Source: Arenimonas donghaensis DSM 18148 = HO3-R19 (GTDB taxonomy: Bacteria; Pseudomonadota; Gammaproteobacteria; Xanthomonadales; Xanthomonadaceae). Taken from it: 37,323 nt of DNA. Shown here piece by piece: positions 20,429 to 28,014 of the stretch. Position 1 is the first letter of the stretch; each line of letters begins with the position of its first letter. The DNA is taken from NCBI RefSeq assembly GCF_000743535.1, contig NZ_AVCJ01000008.1, positions 1-37,323 of the forward strand, read 5' to 3'. The translations under genes were made by a program, and so were the position numbers. Under the pieces are notes generated by a model that was not told the origin of the DNA, did not search any database, and saw only the letters and a program-made list of their open reading frames with translations.

Positions 20429-21916
20429 ATGACCGTCATTGTCCCCGTCCTGCTATCCGGTGGCTCCGGCACCCGCCTGTGGCCGCTGTCGCGCGAAACC
20501 CACCCCAAGCAGTTCCAGCCGCTGGTGGGCGAAAAATCGCTGCTGCAGGCCACCTGGGAGCGCCTAGATGGCCTGGCGGGCCTGGCGCCGCCGATCGTGG
20601 TGGCCAACGAAGAACACCGTTTCATGGTCGCCGAACAGCTGCGCCGGGTCGGCGCGGTGCCCAGTGCCATCGTGCTCGAGCCGGTCGGCCGCAACACCGC
20701 CCCGGCCATCGCCGTGGCGGCCCTGCAGGCCCGTGCCGGCGGCGACGACCCGCTGCTGCTGGTGCTGCCCTCGGACCACGTCATCGCCGATCCCGAAGGC
20801 TTCCGCGTCGCCGTGCAGGCGGCCTGCGATGCCGGCACGCAGGGCGCCCTGGTCACCTTCGGCATCGTGCCGACGGGCCCGGAAACCGGCTACGGCTACA
20901 TCAAGGCCGCGACGCCTGAGGGTCATGCCGTTTCTGTGGGAGGGACTTCAGTCCCGAAGGCTTTCGGGACTGAAGTCCCTCCCACAAAGGTAGGCGTCAT
21001 GCCGGTGGAAGCCTTCGTCGAAAAACCCGACAAGGCGACGGCAGAAGCCTACGTCGCCTCCGGCGATTACTTCTGGAACTCCGGCATGTTCCTGTTCCGG
21101 GCCTCGACCTACCTGGCCGAGCTGGAAAAGCAGGCCCCAGCGATACTGGCCGCTGCCCGCGAGTCGCTGGCAAAGGCCCAGCGCGACGTCGATTTCCTGC
21201 GCCTGGACCGCGAGGCTTTCGAAGCCTGCCCGGGCGATTCGATCGACTACGCGGTGATGGAAAAAACCGACAAGGCCGCGGTGCTGCCCATCGACCTGGG
21301 CTGGAACGACGTCGGCAGCTGGTCGGCGCTGTGGGAAATCGCCGACCAGGATCCCGACGGCAACGCCCACCACGGCGACGTCATGGCCCTGGACTGCCGC
21401 AACACCCTGGCCTGGGGCGGCCGCCGGCTGGTGACCCTGCTGGGCCTGGACGACGTGATCGTGGTCGATACCGACGACGCCCTGCTGGTCGCGGCCCGCG
21501 ACCAGGTGCAGCAGGTGAAGGACATCGTCGCCCGACTCAAGGCCGAGGGCCGGCCGCAGGCCAGCATCCACCGCAAGGTGTATCGCCCCTGGGGCAGCTA
21601 CGACGGCATCGACGGCGGCGAGCGTTTCCAGGTCAAGCGCATCGTGGTCAATCCCGGTGCCGCCCTGAGCCTGCAGATGCACCACCATCGCGCCGAACAC
21701 TGGATCGTGGTCTCGGGCTCGGCCCGGGTGACCTGCGACGACAAGGTTTTCCTGCTCACCGAAAACCAGAGCACCTACATCCCCCTGGGCAGCAAGCACC
21801 GACTGGAAAACCCCGGCAAGGTGCCGACCGAACTGATCGAGGTGCAGTCGGGCAGTTACCTGGGTGAAGACGACATCGTGCGGTTCGAGGACGTTTATGG
21901 TCGCCAGAAGGACTAG
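20429..21916 (+). CDS. manC: Mannose-1-phosphate guanylyltransferase / mannose-6-phosphate isomerase with in-frame REP insertion
   Basis: ManC/XanB-type bifunctional enzyme that makes GDP-mannose for exopolysaccharide and LPS. The nucleotidyltransferase domain starts LLSGGSGTRLWPLSRE and keeps PKQF and FVEKPD. The C-terminal cupin isomerase domain carries PWGSYD and the metal-binding QMHHHRAEHW. The 495-residue length exceeds the usual 465-480. The excess is a REP doublet that encodes residues 170-186 (VGGTSVPK to EVPPT), inserted just after the conserved ETGYGYI motif and before PVEAFVEKPD. All catalytic motifs around it are intact, so a functional enzyme with a surface loop is likely. The start ATG at 20429 follows the GGDEF stop by 46 bases. 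Confidence 0.93.
   Translation: MTVIVPVLLSGGSGTRLWPLSRETHPKQFQPLVGEKSLLQATWERLDGLAGLAPPIVVANEEHRFMVAEQLRRVGAVPSAIVLEPVGRNTAPAIAVAALQARAGGDDPLLLVLPSDHVIADPEGFRVAVQAACDAGTQGALVTFGIVPTGPETGYGYIKAATPEGHAVSVGGTSVPKAFGTEVPPTKVGVMPVEAFVEKPDKATAEAYVASGDYFWNSGMFLFRASTYLAELEKQAPAILAAARESLAKAQRDVDFLRLDREAFEACPGDSIDYAVMEKTDKAAVLPIDLGWNDVGSWSALWEIADQDPDGNAHHGDVMALDCRNTLAWGGRRLVTLLGLDDVIVVDTDDALLVAARDQVQQVKDIVARLKAEGRPQASIHRKVYRPWGSYDGIDGGERFQVKRIVVNPGAALSLQMHHHRAEHWIVVSGSARVTCDDKVFLLTENQSTYIPLGSKHRLENPGKVPTELIEVQSGSYLGEDDIVRFEDVYGRQKD
20935..20986. repeat. REP doublet, subfamily A, in frame inside manC
   Basis: Two perfect 24-base inverted arms (20935-20958 and 20963-20986) enclose the loop GGCT. It matches the consensus of the arrays around the RAYT gene in every position. 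The doublet is read as residues 170-186 of ManC with no stop codon. The host gene remains open on both sides, so the element has become coding sequence. Confidence 0.96.
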
Positions 21917-22011
21917 GCGAAGCTGCAGGCATGGCCTGCCGCGCGCGTCGGCCATGGCCGTGTTCCCATCAAACGCCTCCAGGCGGAGGTATCAGGAAGG
22001 TCGGTTAGGCA

Positions 22012-23289
22012 ATGGAAAATAATCAGGTCGCGATCGGTGTGCTGGGGCTGGGCTATGTCGGGCTCCCGCTTGCGCTGGCGTTCTCGCGCTACTTTCGCGT
22101 GGTCGGCTACGACCCCAACGAGGTTCGCGTCGGGCAGCTGGTGCAGGGCAGGGACCAGACGGGAGAGGTCTCCGGCGAGGAACTGGCGGCGCGGTCGAAC
22201 ATCCGCTTCACCGCCGACGCCAGCGAGCTCGCAGGCTGCAACGTTTACATCGTCGCGGTGCCGACCCCGGTGGACCAGGCGATGACGCCCGACCTGCGCC
22301 CCCTGGTGGATGCCTGCCGGGTCGTTGGTGGCCAGCTCAAGCCGGGCGATACGGTCATCTTCGAGAGCACGGTTTATCCGGGCACCACGGAAGAGGTATG
22401 CGTGCCCGAGCTTGAGCGGGTTTCCGGCCTGGTTTTCAACAAAGACTTCAGCTGTGGCTACAGCCCGGAACGCATCAACCCGGGGGACCGCAACCGCCGC
22501 CTGGAATCGATCTGCAAGGTGACGTCGGGCTCCACCGAAGCCGCGGCCGAGTTCGTCGATGCGCTGTACCGGAAGGTGATCGTGGCGGGCACCTACAAGG
22601 CGGCGTCGATCCGCGTCGCCGAAGCGGCGAAGGTCGTGGAGAACACCCAGCGGGACGTCAACATCGCACTGATGAACGAGCTTGCGATGATCTTCCATGT
22701 CATCGGCGTGGACACGGCCCAGGTGCTGTCTGCCGCCGCCACGAAATGGAATTTCCTGCCCTTCAGTCCGGGCCTGGTGGGGGGGCACTGCATCGGCGTC
22801 GACCCCTACTACCTGACGCACAAGGCATCGGTGATGGGCTACCACCCGGAGCTCCTGCTGACTTCGCGGCGCATCAACAACCGCATGGGCCTGTATGTCG
22901 CCAACCGCCTGATGAGGCTGATGGCGGAAAAGGGCATCAGCGTCGTTGGCGCGCGAATCCTCGTGCTCGGACTGGCGTTCAAGGAGAACTGTCCGGACCT
23001 GCGCAATACCCGGGTGGTCGAGATCACCGAAGAGTTGCGCAAACTCAATGCCCGGGTGGATGTCTGGGATCCCCTGGTCGACCAGCAGGAGGCGGCCCAG
23101 GCGCTGGGCAGCCCGTTGGTCGAACCGGTGCCGGGTGGCAGGGCCTACGATGCGATCCTGCTCGCCGTTCCGCACGCGCCGTTCCTCGAGGGCCCCGAGG
23201 GTTGGCTGGACTCGCTTCGCAAGGAGCATTCCGTGGTTTTCGACGTGAAGTCCGTCCTGCCGGGCGAGTCGGTGGATGGCCGGCTCTGA
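22012..23289 (+). CDS. Nucleotide-sugar dehydrogenase, TviB/WbpA/WbpO type
   Basis: The 425-residue enzyme is a UDP-sugar 6-dehydrogenase, oxidising C6 of a UDP-hexose in two NAD-dependent steps. The Rossmann motif GVLGLGYVGLPLA is at the N-terminus, and the catalytic cysteine is C260 in GGHCIGVDPYYLTHKA. The motifs SPERINPGDRN and GGHCIGVDPYYL resemble the TviB/WbpA/WbpO branch acting on UDP-GlcNAc or UDP-GalNAc more than the UDP-glucose branch. The following gene encodes a matching epimerase. A GGAGG lies 28 bases before the ATG; nearer to the start there is only AGGAAGG. The substrate remains an inference. Confidence 0.85.
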   Translation: MENNQVAIGVLGLGYVGLPLALAFSRYFRVVGYDPNEVRVGQLVQGRDQTGEVSGEELAARSNIRFTADASELAGCNVYIVAVPTPVDQAMTPDLRPLVDACRVVGGQLKPGDTVIFESTVYPGTTEEVCVPELERVSGLVFNKDFSCGYSPERINPGDRNRRLESICKVTSGSTEAAAEFVDALYRKVIVAGTYKAASIRVAEAAKVVENTQRDVNIALMNELAMIFHVIGVDTAQVLSAAATKWNFLPFSPGLVGGHCIGVDPYYLTHKASVMGYHPELLLTSRRINNRMGLYVANRLMRLMAEKGISVVGARILVLGLAFKENCPDLRNTRVVEITEELRKLNARVDVWDPLVDQQEAAQALGSPLVEPVPGGRAYDAILLAVPHAPFLEGPEGWLDSLRKEHSVVFDVKSVLPGESVDGRL

Positions 23290-23323
23290 CGTCGATGGCA
23301 GGGCAAATCACAGGGGTGGACCG

Positions 23324-24334
23324 ATGCGTATCCTGGTAACCGGAGCCGCCGGCTTCATTGGCTCGCATGTCGCGCTGGCGCTGCTCTCGCGCGGGGACCA
23401 GGTGATCGGCCTGGACAACCACAACGATTATTACGACCCGGCGCTGAAGGCGGCCCGGCTCGCCCGGCTGCAGTCCCACGGCGCCTACACGCACTTGCGC
23501 TCGGACCTTGTTGATCGGGGCGCCGTCGAAGACGCGTTCGCCCGCTACAAGCCGGAGCGCGTCGTGCACCTGGCCGCCCAGGCCGGCGTCCGGTATGCCG
23601 CGCAGAACCCGCATGCCTACATCGCCAGCAACGTCACCGGCTTCCTGCACGTCCTGGAAGGCTGCCGCCACCACGGCGTCGAGCACCTGGTTTTCGCTTC
23701 GACCAGTTCGGTGTACGGCGCCAACACCCGGATGCCCTATTCCGAGCATGCCTCCACCGAGCACCCCCTGACCCTGTACGCGGCGACCAAAAAAGCCAAC
23801 GAGATGATGGCGCACAGTTATGCCCATCTTTATGGCTTTGCTTGCACGGGCCTTCGCTTTTTCACCGTCTACGGTCCCTGGGGGCGTCCGGACATGGCGC
23901 CCATCCTGTTCGCCAGGGCGATATCGCAAGGGCAGCCTATCAAGGTCTTCAACCACGGCCGCCACAAGCGCAGCTTCACCTACATCGACGACATCGTCGA
24001 CGGCGTCGTGCATTCGCTGGACACGCTTCCTGCAAGGAACGAAGCCTGGAGCGGGCTGCAGCCCGACCCGGCCACCAGTGGCGTGGCGCCTTACCGGATC
24101 TACAACATCGGGCACGCGCAGCCGGTGCAGCTGTTGGACTTCATCGGGCTGCTCGAGAAGAACCTGGGGCGGAAGGCGCAGATGGAAATGTTGCCGCTGC
24201 AGGTGGGTGACGTGCCCGACACCGAAGCCGACGTCACCGACCTGATGGCGAACGCGGGCTTCCGGCCGGTCGTCGGCGCCGAAGAGGGCGTGGCCAGGTT
24301 CGTCCGCTGGTATCGGGACTACTACCAGGATTGA
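23324..24334 (+). CDS. NAD-dependent sugar-nucleotide epimerase, CapI/UDP-glucuronate 4-epimerase type
   Basis: The 336-residue short-chain dehydrogenase begins ILVTGAAGFIGSHVA. It has the catalytic S128 or nearby serine with Y152 and K156 (YAATK). The segment GLDNHNDYYDPALKAARL is typical of UDP-glucuronate or UDP-galacturonate 4-epimerases (CapI, LpsL). The upstream dehydrogenase would supply the acid substrate, 34 bases away, and AGGGGTGG precedes the ATG at 23324. Together they would give a UDP-hexuronic acid for a capsule, O-antigen or exopolysaccharide. The product could be UDP-GalNAcA rather than UDP-GalA. No glycosyltransferase follows; the next gene is convergent. Confidence 0.88.
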   Translation: MRILVTGAAGFIGSHVALALLSRGDQVIGLDNHNDYYDPALKAARLARLQSHGAYTHLRSDLVDRGAVEDAFARYKPERVVHLAAQAGVRYAAQNPHAYIASNVTGFLHVLEGCRHHGVEHLVFASTSSVYGANTRMPYSEHASTEHPLTLYAATKKANEMMAHSYAHLYGFACTGLRFFTVYGPWGRPDMAPILFARAISQGQPIKVFNHGRHKRSFTYIDDIVDGVVHSLDTLPARNEAWSGLQPDPATSGVAPYRIYNIGHAQPVQLLDFIGLLEKNLGRKAQMEMLPLQVGDVPDTEADVTDLMANAGFRPVVGAEEGVARFVRWYRDYYQD

Positions 24335-24349
24335 TCCTGGCCGCGCTGC

Positions 24350-25528
24350 TCAGGCGCTGCCGCGGGAGGCGGGTTCTGCCGTCGCATCCGCCGGGGGGGC
24401 GGCGGCCAGGTCCTGGCAGGGAACCGTCAGGGTGAAGGTGGCGCCTTCGTTGCACTGGCCTTCGGCGCACAGGTGGCCGCCCAGGGTCCGGGCCAGGCGC
24501 TGACTGGTGGCCAGGCCGAGGCCGGCGCCCGGATATTTGTACTTGTCGTGCAAGCGCATGAAGGGCTCGAACAGCCGGGAGGCATGTTCGGGCGCGAAGC
24601 CGGTGCCGTTGTCGCGCACGCTCAGGCGCCAGGTGGGACGCTCGCCCGTCTGCTGCCATTCGCCCTGGACGTGGATCTCCGGCACGACGCCATCGCGGCG
24701 GTACTTGATGGCGTTGCCCAGCAGGTTTTGCAGCACCTGGCCGATGGCGCAGGCGTCGACGTCGACCGCGGGCAGTTCGCCCACGGTGAGCACGGCCCCG
24801 GCGGCGACGATGTGGCGGTCCAGGTCGGCCACCACCTGCGCCAGCACGTCGGCCAGCGGCAGCCGTGGGCCGTGCGTGCGGTCCTGGCCGGTGCGGGACA
24901 ACAGCAGCAGGCCGTCGATCATCGCCTGCATGCGGTCGGCGGCGGCCAGCATGCGCAGCAGGTAGTCGCGGTCGCCGGGGTCGATCTGGCTGCGCTGGCT
25001 GTGCAGCAAGCGGTCGCCGAAGGCACGTACCTTGCGGGTGGGTTCGGACAGGTCATGCGCGGCACTGGCTGCGAAACGGTCCAGCTCGGCGTTCACCCGT
25101 CCGAGGTGCGCACGGGCCTGTTCGGCTTCGCGCTTGCTGCGCAGCAGTTCGCGTTCGTGGTCGGTGCGGCGCGGCGCCGGCAGGATGGCAAACTGCACGA
25201 CGGCGTCGGCGCCCAGGCCTTCCCGGCGCGCGCTGATCAGTACCGACAGGTCGCTGCCGTCGGCGTGCAGGAGATCCAGGGCGATTTCGTCGGCCTGGCC
25301 GTGCCCCATCAGCAGGGGCAGGACATAGGTACGCAGGAACATGGCGCTGCCGGGGGTCAGCAGGCTGTCCAGGCGGCTGCCCAGCACCTGGCGGCGGTTG
25401 CGGCCCACCAGGGCCAGCAGGCGTGCGTTGACGGTGGTGATGCGACCGCCGGCGTCGAAGCCCAGCAAGGCACAGGGCAGGGTGTCCAGCGGGCTGTCGG
25501 TGGTGGATGGGTCTAGTGCGCGGTTCAT
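24350..25528 (-). CDS. PAS-containing sensor histidine kinase, cytoplasmic
   Basis: The 392-residue protein has a PAS-like sensor domain (about residues 15-120), a short coiled coil, a HisKA dimerisation domain with the phospho-acceptor H158 in AAHDLSEPTRK, and an HATPase domain. The N box is NLLGNAIKYR, the G1 box DNGTGFAP and the G2 box GAGLGLATS. No membrane helix or receiver domain is visible, so it should sense an intracellular signal, as phytochrome-like kinases do. The ATG at 25526-25528 overlaps the stop of a small ORF upstream; the longer frame to 25711 has shadow composition. No response regulator lies beside it. Confidence 0.87.
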   Translation of the reverse strand: MNRALDPSTTDSPLDTLPCALLGFDAGGRITTVNARLLALVGRNRRQVLGSRLDSLLTPGSAMFLRTYVLPLLMGHGQADEIALDLLHADGSDLSVLISARREGLGADAVVQFAILPAPRRTDHERELLRSKREAEQARAHLGRVNAELDRFAASAAHDLSEPTRKVRAFGDRLLHSQRSQIDPGDRDYLLRMLAAADRMQAMIDGLLLLSRTGQDRTHGPRLPLADVLAQVVADLDRHIVAAGAVLTVGELPAVDVDACAIGQVLQNLLGNAIKYRRDGVVPEIHVQGEWQQTGERPTWRLSVRDNGTGFAPEHASRLFEPFMRLHDKYKYPGAGLGLATSQRLARTLGGHLCAEGQCNEGATFTLTVPCQDLAAAPPADATAEPASRGSA

Positions 25529-25698
25529 GCAGCAATGGCCTCGCGCAGGGCTCGTGATACTCGGCAGGGGTGGCTGAGGTGCGGGCCGCGGCCGTTGGCG
25601 TCGAACAAACGCAGGCAGGCATCGGGAAGCGGACCCACCGGGTCGCGGGGGACGGCCGTGGGGGCGGAATCGTCGTACGGGTTTTGCACGACCAGCAC
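25525..25698 (-). CDS. Small ORF coupled to the histidine kinase
   Basis: A 57-codon frame starts at GTG 25696-25698 (or GTG 25687-25689) and its TGA overlaps the kinase ATG as ATGA. Most of its codons end in G or C, as in real genes of this genome, whereas the other two minus-strand frames here give arginine/proline-rich shadow peptides. The predicted peptide contains QNPYDDSAPTAVPRD and ends RALREAIAA. I do not recognise the family. It might be a small partner or leader peptide that couples translation to the kinase, or a remnant of a longer gene. It has no strong ribosome binding site. Confidence 0.4.
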   Translation of the reverse strand: MLVVQNPYDDSAPTAVPRDPVGPLPDACLRLFDANGRGPHLSHPCRVSRALREAIAA

Positions 25699-25843
25699 CC
25701 CCGGTGATCACGCGGCATGACGCGCATGCTACGTCGACGGCGTGTGAACGCAGAGGAACTGGGTCACAGAACGCCAGGGCGTCCGTTTTGCAAGCGGGGG
25801 GTCAGCCACCACAATCCGGGCGGCTGCTTTTGGCAGTGGAGCG

Positions 25844-25868
25844 CTTCGCGGCGGGTGCCGCTCCTGCC
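25844..25868. repeat. Degenerate REP half, subfamily B
   Basis: The stretch matches the reverse REP unit (CTTCGCGGC, then GCCGCTCCTGC) except that the central CTGAA loop region reads GGGTG. It lies between the exported-protein gene and the histidine kinase leader. It looks like a decayed single unit with no partner. Confidence 0.55.
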
Positions 25869-25890
25869 GGAGCGGGGAGACGCGATGGTC

Positions 25891-26886
25891 TCAGAGGTCT
25901 TGCTCGTAGCGGATGTAGGGGACGCGGGTCGACTCGTCGTCGTCGTCCGTGGCATTGCTGAAGGGGTTCTGGCCCCGGCTGGTGACGCTGGCGGCACCAA
26001 CGCTCAGGCGGGCCTGCCAGGGCGCGCGCCAGGTGACGCCGATGCCGACGTCGCTGTAGGTGGCCGGGCTGCCGGGTAGTTCGATGATGCGGCCGACGAT
26101 TTCACCGCCGAAGTCGCCAAACCCTGCTTCCAGGCGGACGGTGCCGGTATTCCACTCGGGGCGCACGCCGCCGGGCAGCTGGTTGGCGCCGACGATGCGG
26201 GCGCGGGCCAGGGTGCCGCCAATGCTGATCCAGCCGGTCTGGCCAACCTGCATCTCGCCAAGCAGGCCGATGTCGCGTTCTTCGATGTTGGCGCCGGCCA
26301 GGCTGAGGATGAGATCGCTCTGGGCGCCGCCGAAACGCGCGCCCGGCAACAGCAGCGGCGACTGGGTGTCGAACTGGTTCAGGCCGATGCTGGCGGTGAG
26401 CCTGCTGCGGTCGCCTTCGAGCGTGGCGTTGGCGCGCACGCCGGGGCGCGAAAGCGCCAACGGAATAGCGGTGCCGGAATTCGCCAGGTTGGCGGCCAGG
26501 CAGTGCTGCGCCAGCTGGCCGACGCTGCGCGCGACGGCGCTGTTGTCGCACAGCAGGCCCAGGGTGGGATTGCTTTCGAGCTGCAGGCTGGCGCCGACGC
26601 GGCGTCCGTTGCTCATCGGCAGGACCACGCCGGCGCCGGCGGCGGGCGCGGCCTTGCGGCCCAGCAGGCGGTCGAGCGAGGAGTCGCGGCCGGTGCCGCG
26701 ATCGATCAGCAGGAAACCTTCGAGCTGGCCGCTGCGATTGTTGAGGATGGGCAGGGCGGTGGTGCTGGCGTTTTCATCTTCGCTGGCCTGCTGCTGGGGC
26801 AGGTACAGCGGTGGCGTCTGCGCAAACGCGGAAGTCGCCGCGAGGGCGATCAGGATTCCGACGATGGGGCGCAGCAGCGGCGACAT
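25891..26886 (-). CDS. Uncharacterised exported, probably outer-membrane beta-barrel protein
   Basis: The 331-residue protein starts with a signal peptide (about residues 1-22, ending ATSAFAQ). The mature part contains many short amphipathic strands with alternating hydrophobic residues, such as RLTASIGLNQFDT, WISIGGTLARARI and ARLSVGAASV. This suggests a small outer-membrane barrel, though the final residue is leucine rather than the classical phenylalanine. Two cysteines (in LLCDNS and QHCLAANL) could form a disulfide. AAGGA lies seven bases before the ATG. I do not recognise a named family. Neighbours (histidine kinase and hslO) give no firm clue. Confidence 0.7.
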   Translation of the reverse strand: MSPLLRPIVGILIALAATSAFAQTPPLYLPQQQASEDENASTTALPILNNRSGQLEGFLLIDRGTGRDSSLDRLLGRKAAPAAGAGVVLPMSNGRRVGASLQLESNPTLGLLCDNSAVARSVGQLAQHCLAANLANSGTAIPLALSRPGVRANATLEGDRSRLTASIGLNQFDTQSPLLLPGARFGGAQSDLILSLAGANIEERDIGLLGEMQVGQTGWISIGGTLARARIVGANQLPGGVRPEWNTGTVRLEAGFGDFGGEIVGRIIELPGSPATYSDVGIGVTWRAPWQARLSVGAASVTSRGQNPFSNATDDDDESTRVPYIRYEQDL

Positions 26887-26990
26887 GGGGGCGTCCTTGT
26901 TGGCTCGGCTTGGAGCCGATTTCCGCCAGGAAGTTCCCGGACGGTTAGCTGCGAATTTACCACTTTTTAACAGAACGGCAAAGGGCGGCC

Positions 26991-27884
26991 CTACTGCAGG
27001 CGCGTGGGGCCAGGGACGGTGGGCGCGGGGCTGAACAGGGCTTCAATCTGTTCAGGTTCGAAGCGGTAGCCCTGGCCGCAGAAGTCGCAGTGCACCTCGG
27101 CCACGCCGTCCTGGATGGCGCCGCGGGCCTCGTCCGGGCCCAGGCTGCGCAGCACGTCGGCCACCCGCTCGCGCGAACAGCTGCAGGCGAAAGCCATGGG
27201 CCGGCTGCCCAGCAGCTTGACCTGCTCTTCGTGGAAAAGCCGCCAGAGCAGGGTTTCGACCGGGGTGTCGGCCAGTTCCCGCCCCGACAGGGTGTCGAAC
27301 AAGGCCTGGCAGCGCGGCCAGGCGTCGGTGTCGCCGGCGGCCCCCGGCAGCTGCTGCAGCATCAGGCCGGCGGCGCGGCCCTCGCCAGTGGCCAGCAGGA
27401 TGCGGGTCGGCAGCTGTTCGGACTGCTGGAAATAGCTCTCGAATGCCTCGGCCAGGGTGTCGGCATCCAGGCCCACGAGGCCCTGGTAGCGCGTGGGTTC
27501 GCGGCTGCCCGGCGGGGTGGATTCAATGGTGATGGCCAGGATCGAACCTTCGCCAAACGCGCGCGGGGTCAGCGGCTCGGGCACCGGCTCGTCGAAGTGG
27601 GCAATGCCGCGCACGGTGTCCTCGGCGGTGCACTCGGCGAACAGGGTGCGCAGGGCGCCGGTGCCGCGCAACTGCACGCTCAGCCGGCCGTTGATCTTGG
27701 CGTGGCCGGTGAACAGCGCCGCGGCGGCGCAGGTTTCGCCCAGGCGTGCGGCGACCTCCGGCGGGTAGTGCAGGCGGCCGGCGATTTCGCGCCAGGTGTC
27801 GTCCAAGTGCACGACGATGCCGCGCACGCCGGAGCGTTCGAGCAGGAAGCGGGTCAGGGTGTCGGCGTCGGGGTGTTTGTCCAT
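26991..27884 (-). CDS. hslO: Redox-regulated chaperone Hsp33
   Basis: Hsp33 is a cytoplasmic holdase activated by oxidation and unfolding. The 297-residue protein has the N-terminal segment TRFLLERSGVRGIVVHL. Its four zinc-binding cysteines are arranged as CSC and CDFC near the C-terminus, which form the redox switch. I used ATG at 27882-27884; another ATG three codons upstream (27891-27893) is equally possible, as neither has a clear ribosome binding site. The divergent mtgA gene starts 130 bases away, and most of that gap is a REP doublet. Confidence 0.93.
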   Translation of the reverse strand: MDKHPDADTLTRFLLERSGVRGIVVHLDDTWREIAGRLHYPPEVAARLGETCAAAALFTGHAKINGRLSVQLRGTGALRTLFAECTAEDTVRGIAHFDEPVPEPLTPRAFGEGSILAITIESTPPGSREPTRYQGLVGLDADTLAEAFESYFQQSEQLPTRILLATGEGRAAGLMLQQLPGAAGDTDAWPRCQALFDTLSGRELADTPVETLLWRLFHEEQVKLLGSRPMAFACSCSRERVADVLRSLGPDEARGAIQDGVAEVHCDFCGQGYRFEPEQIEALFSPAPTVPGPTRLQ

Positions 27885-27913
27885 GGGCGGCATTTTACGC
27901 CGCCGGTTCACCC

Positions 27914-28002
27914 GTAGGAGCGCCTTCAGGCGCGAATCTTTTGGCCTTGGCTTTGACTTTGCCCGCGGCAAGGAAGAGATTCGCGCCTGAAGGCGCTCCT
28001 AC
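27914..28002. repeat. REP doublet, subfamily C (GCGCC/GGCGC stem), between hslO and mtgA
   Basis: Two inverted units with head GTAGGA, stems GCGCC/GGCGC and loop TTCA stand at the outer ends of an 89-base element. Its central part is also partly self-complementary (AATCTT and AAGAGATT). The doublet fills most of the divergent hslO/mtgA intergenic region, 20 to 30 bases from the hslO start and 12 from the mtgA start. Confidence 0.9.
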
Positions 28003-28014
28003 AGGGACGGATGC

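Noticed and set aside
20922-21004. Nine-base direct repeat GTCATGCCG on both sides of the REP in manC (20922-20930 and 20996-21004), resembling a target-site duplication.
   Set aside because: The copies are 74 bases apart, not a multiple of three, and are read in different frames, so a simple insertion with duplication would have broken manC. Single-stranded REP transposition is not expected to make such duplications. Chance or a later adjustment is more likely.
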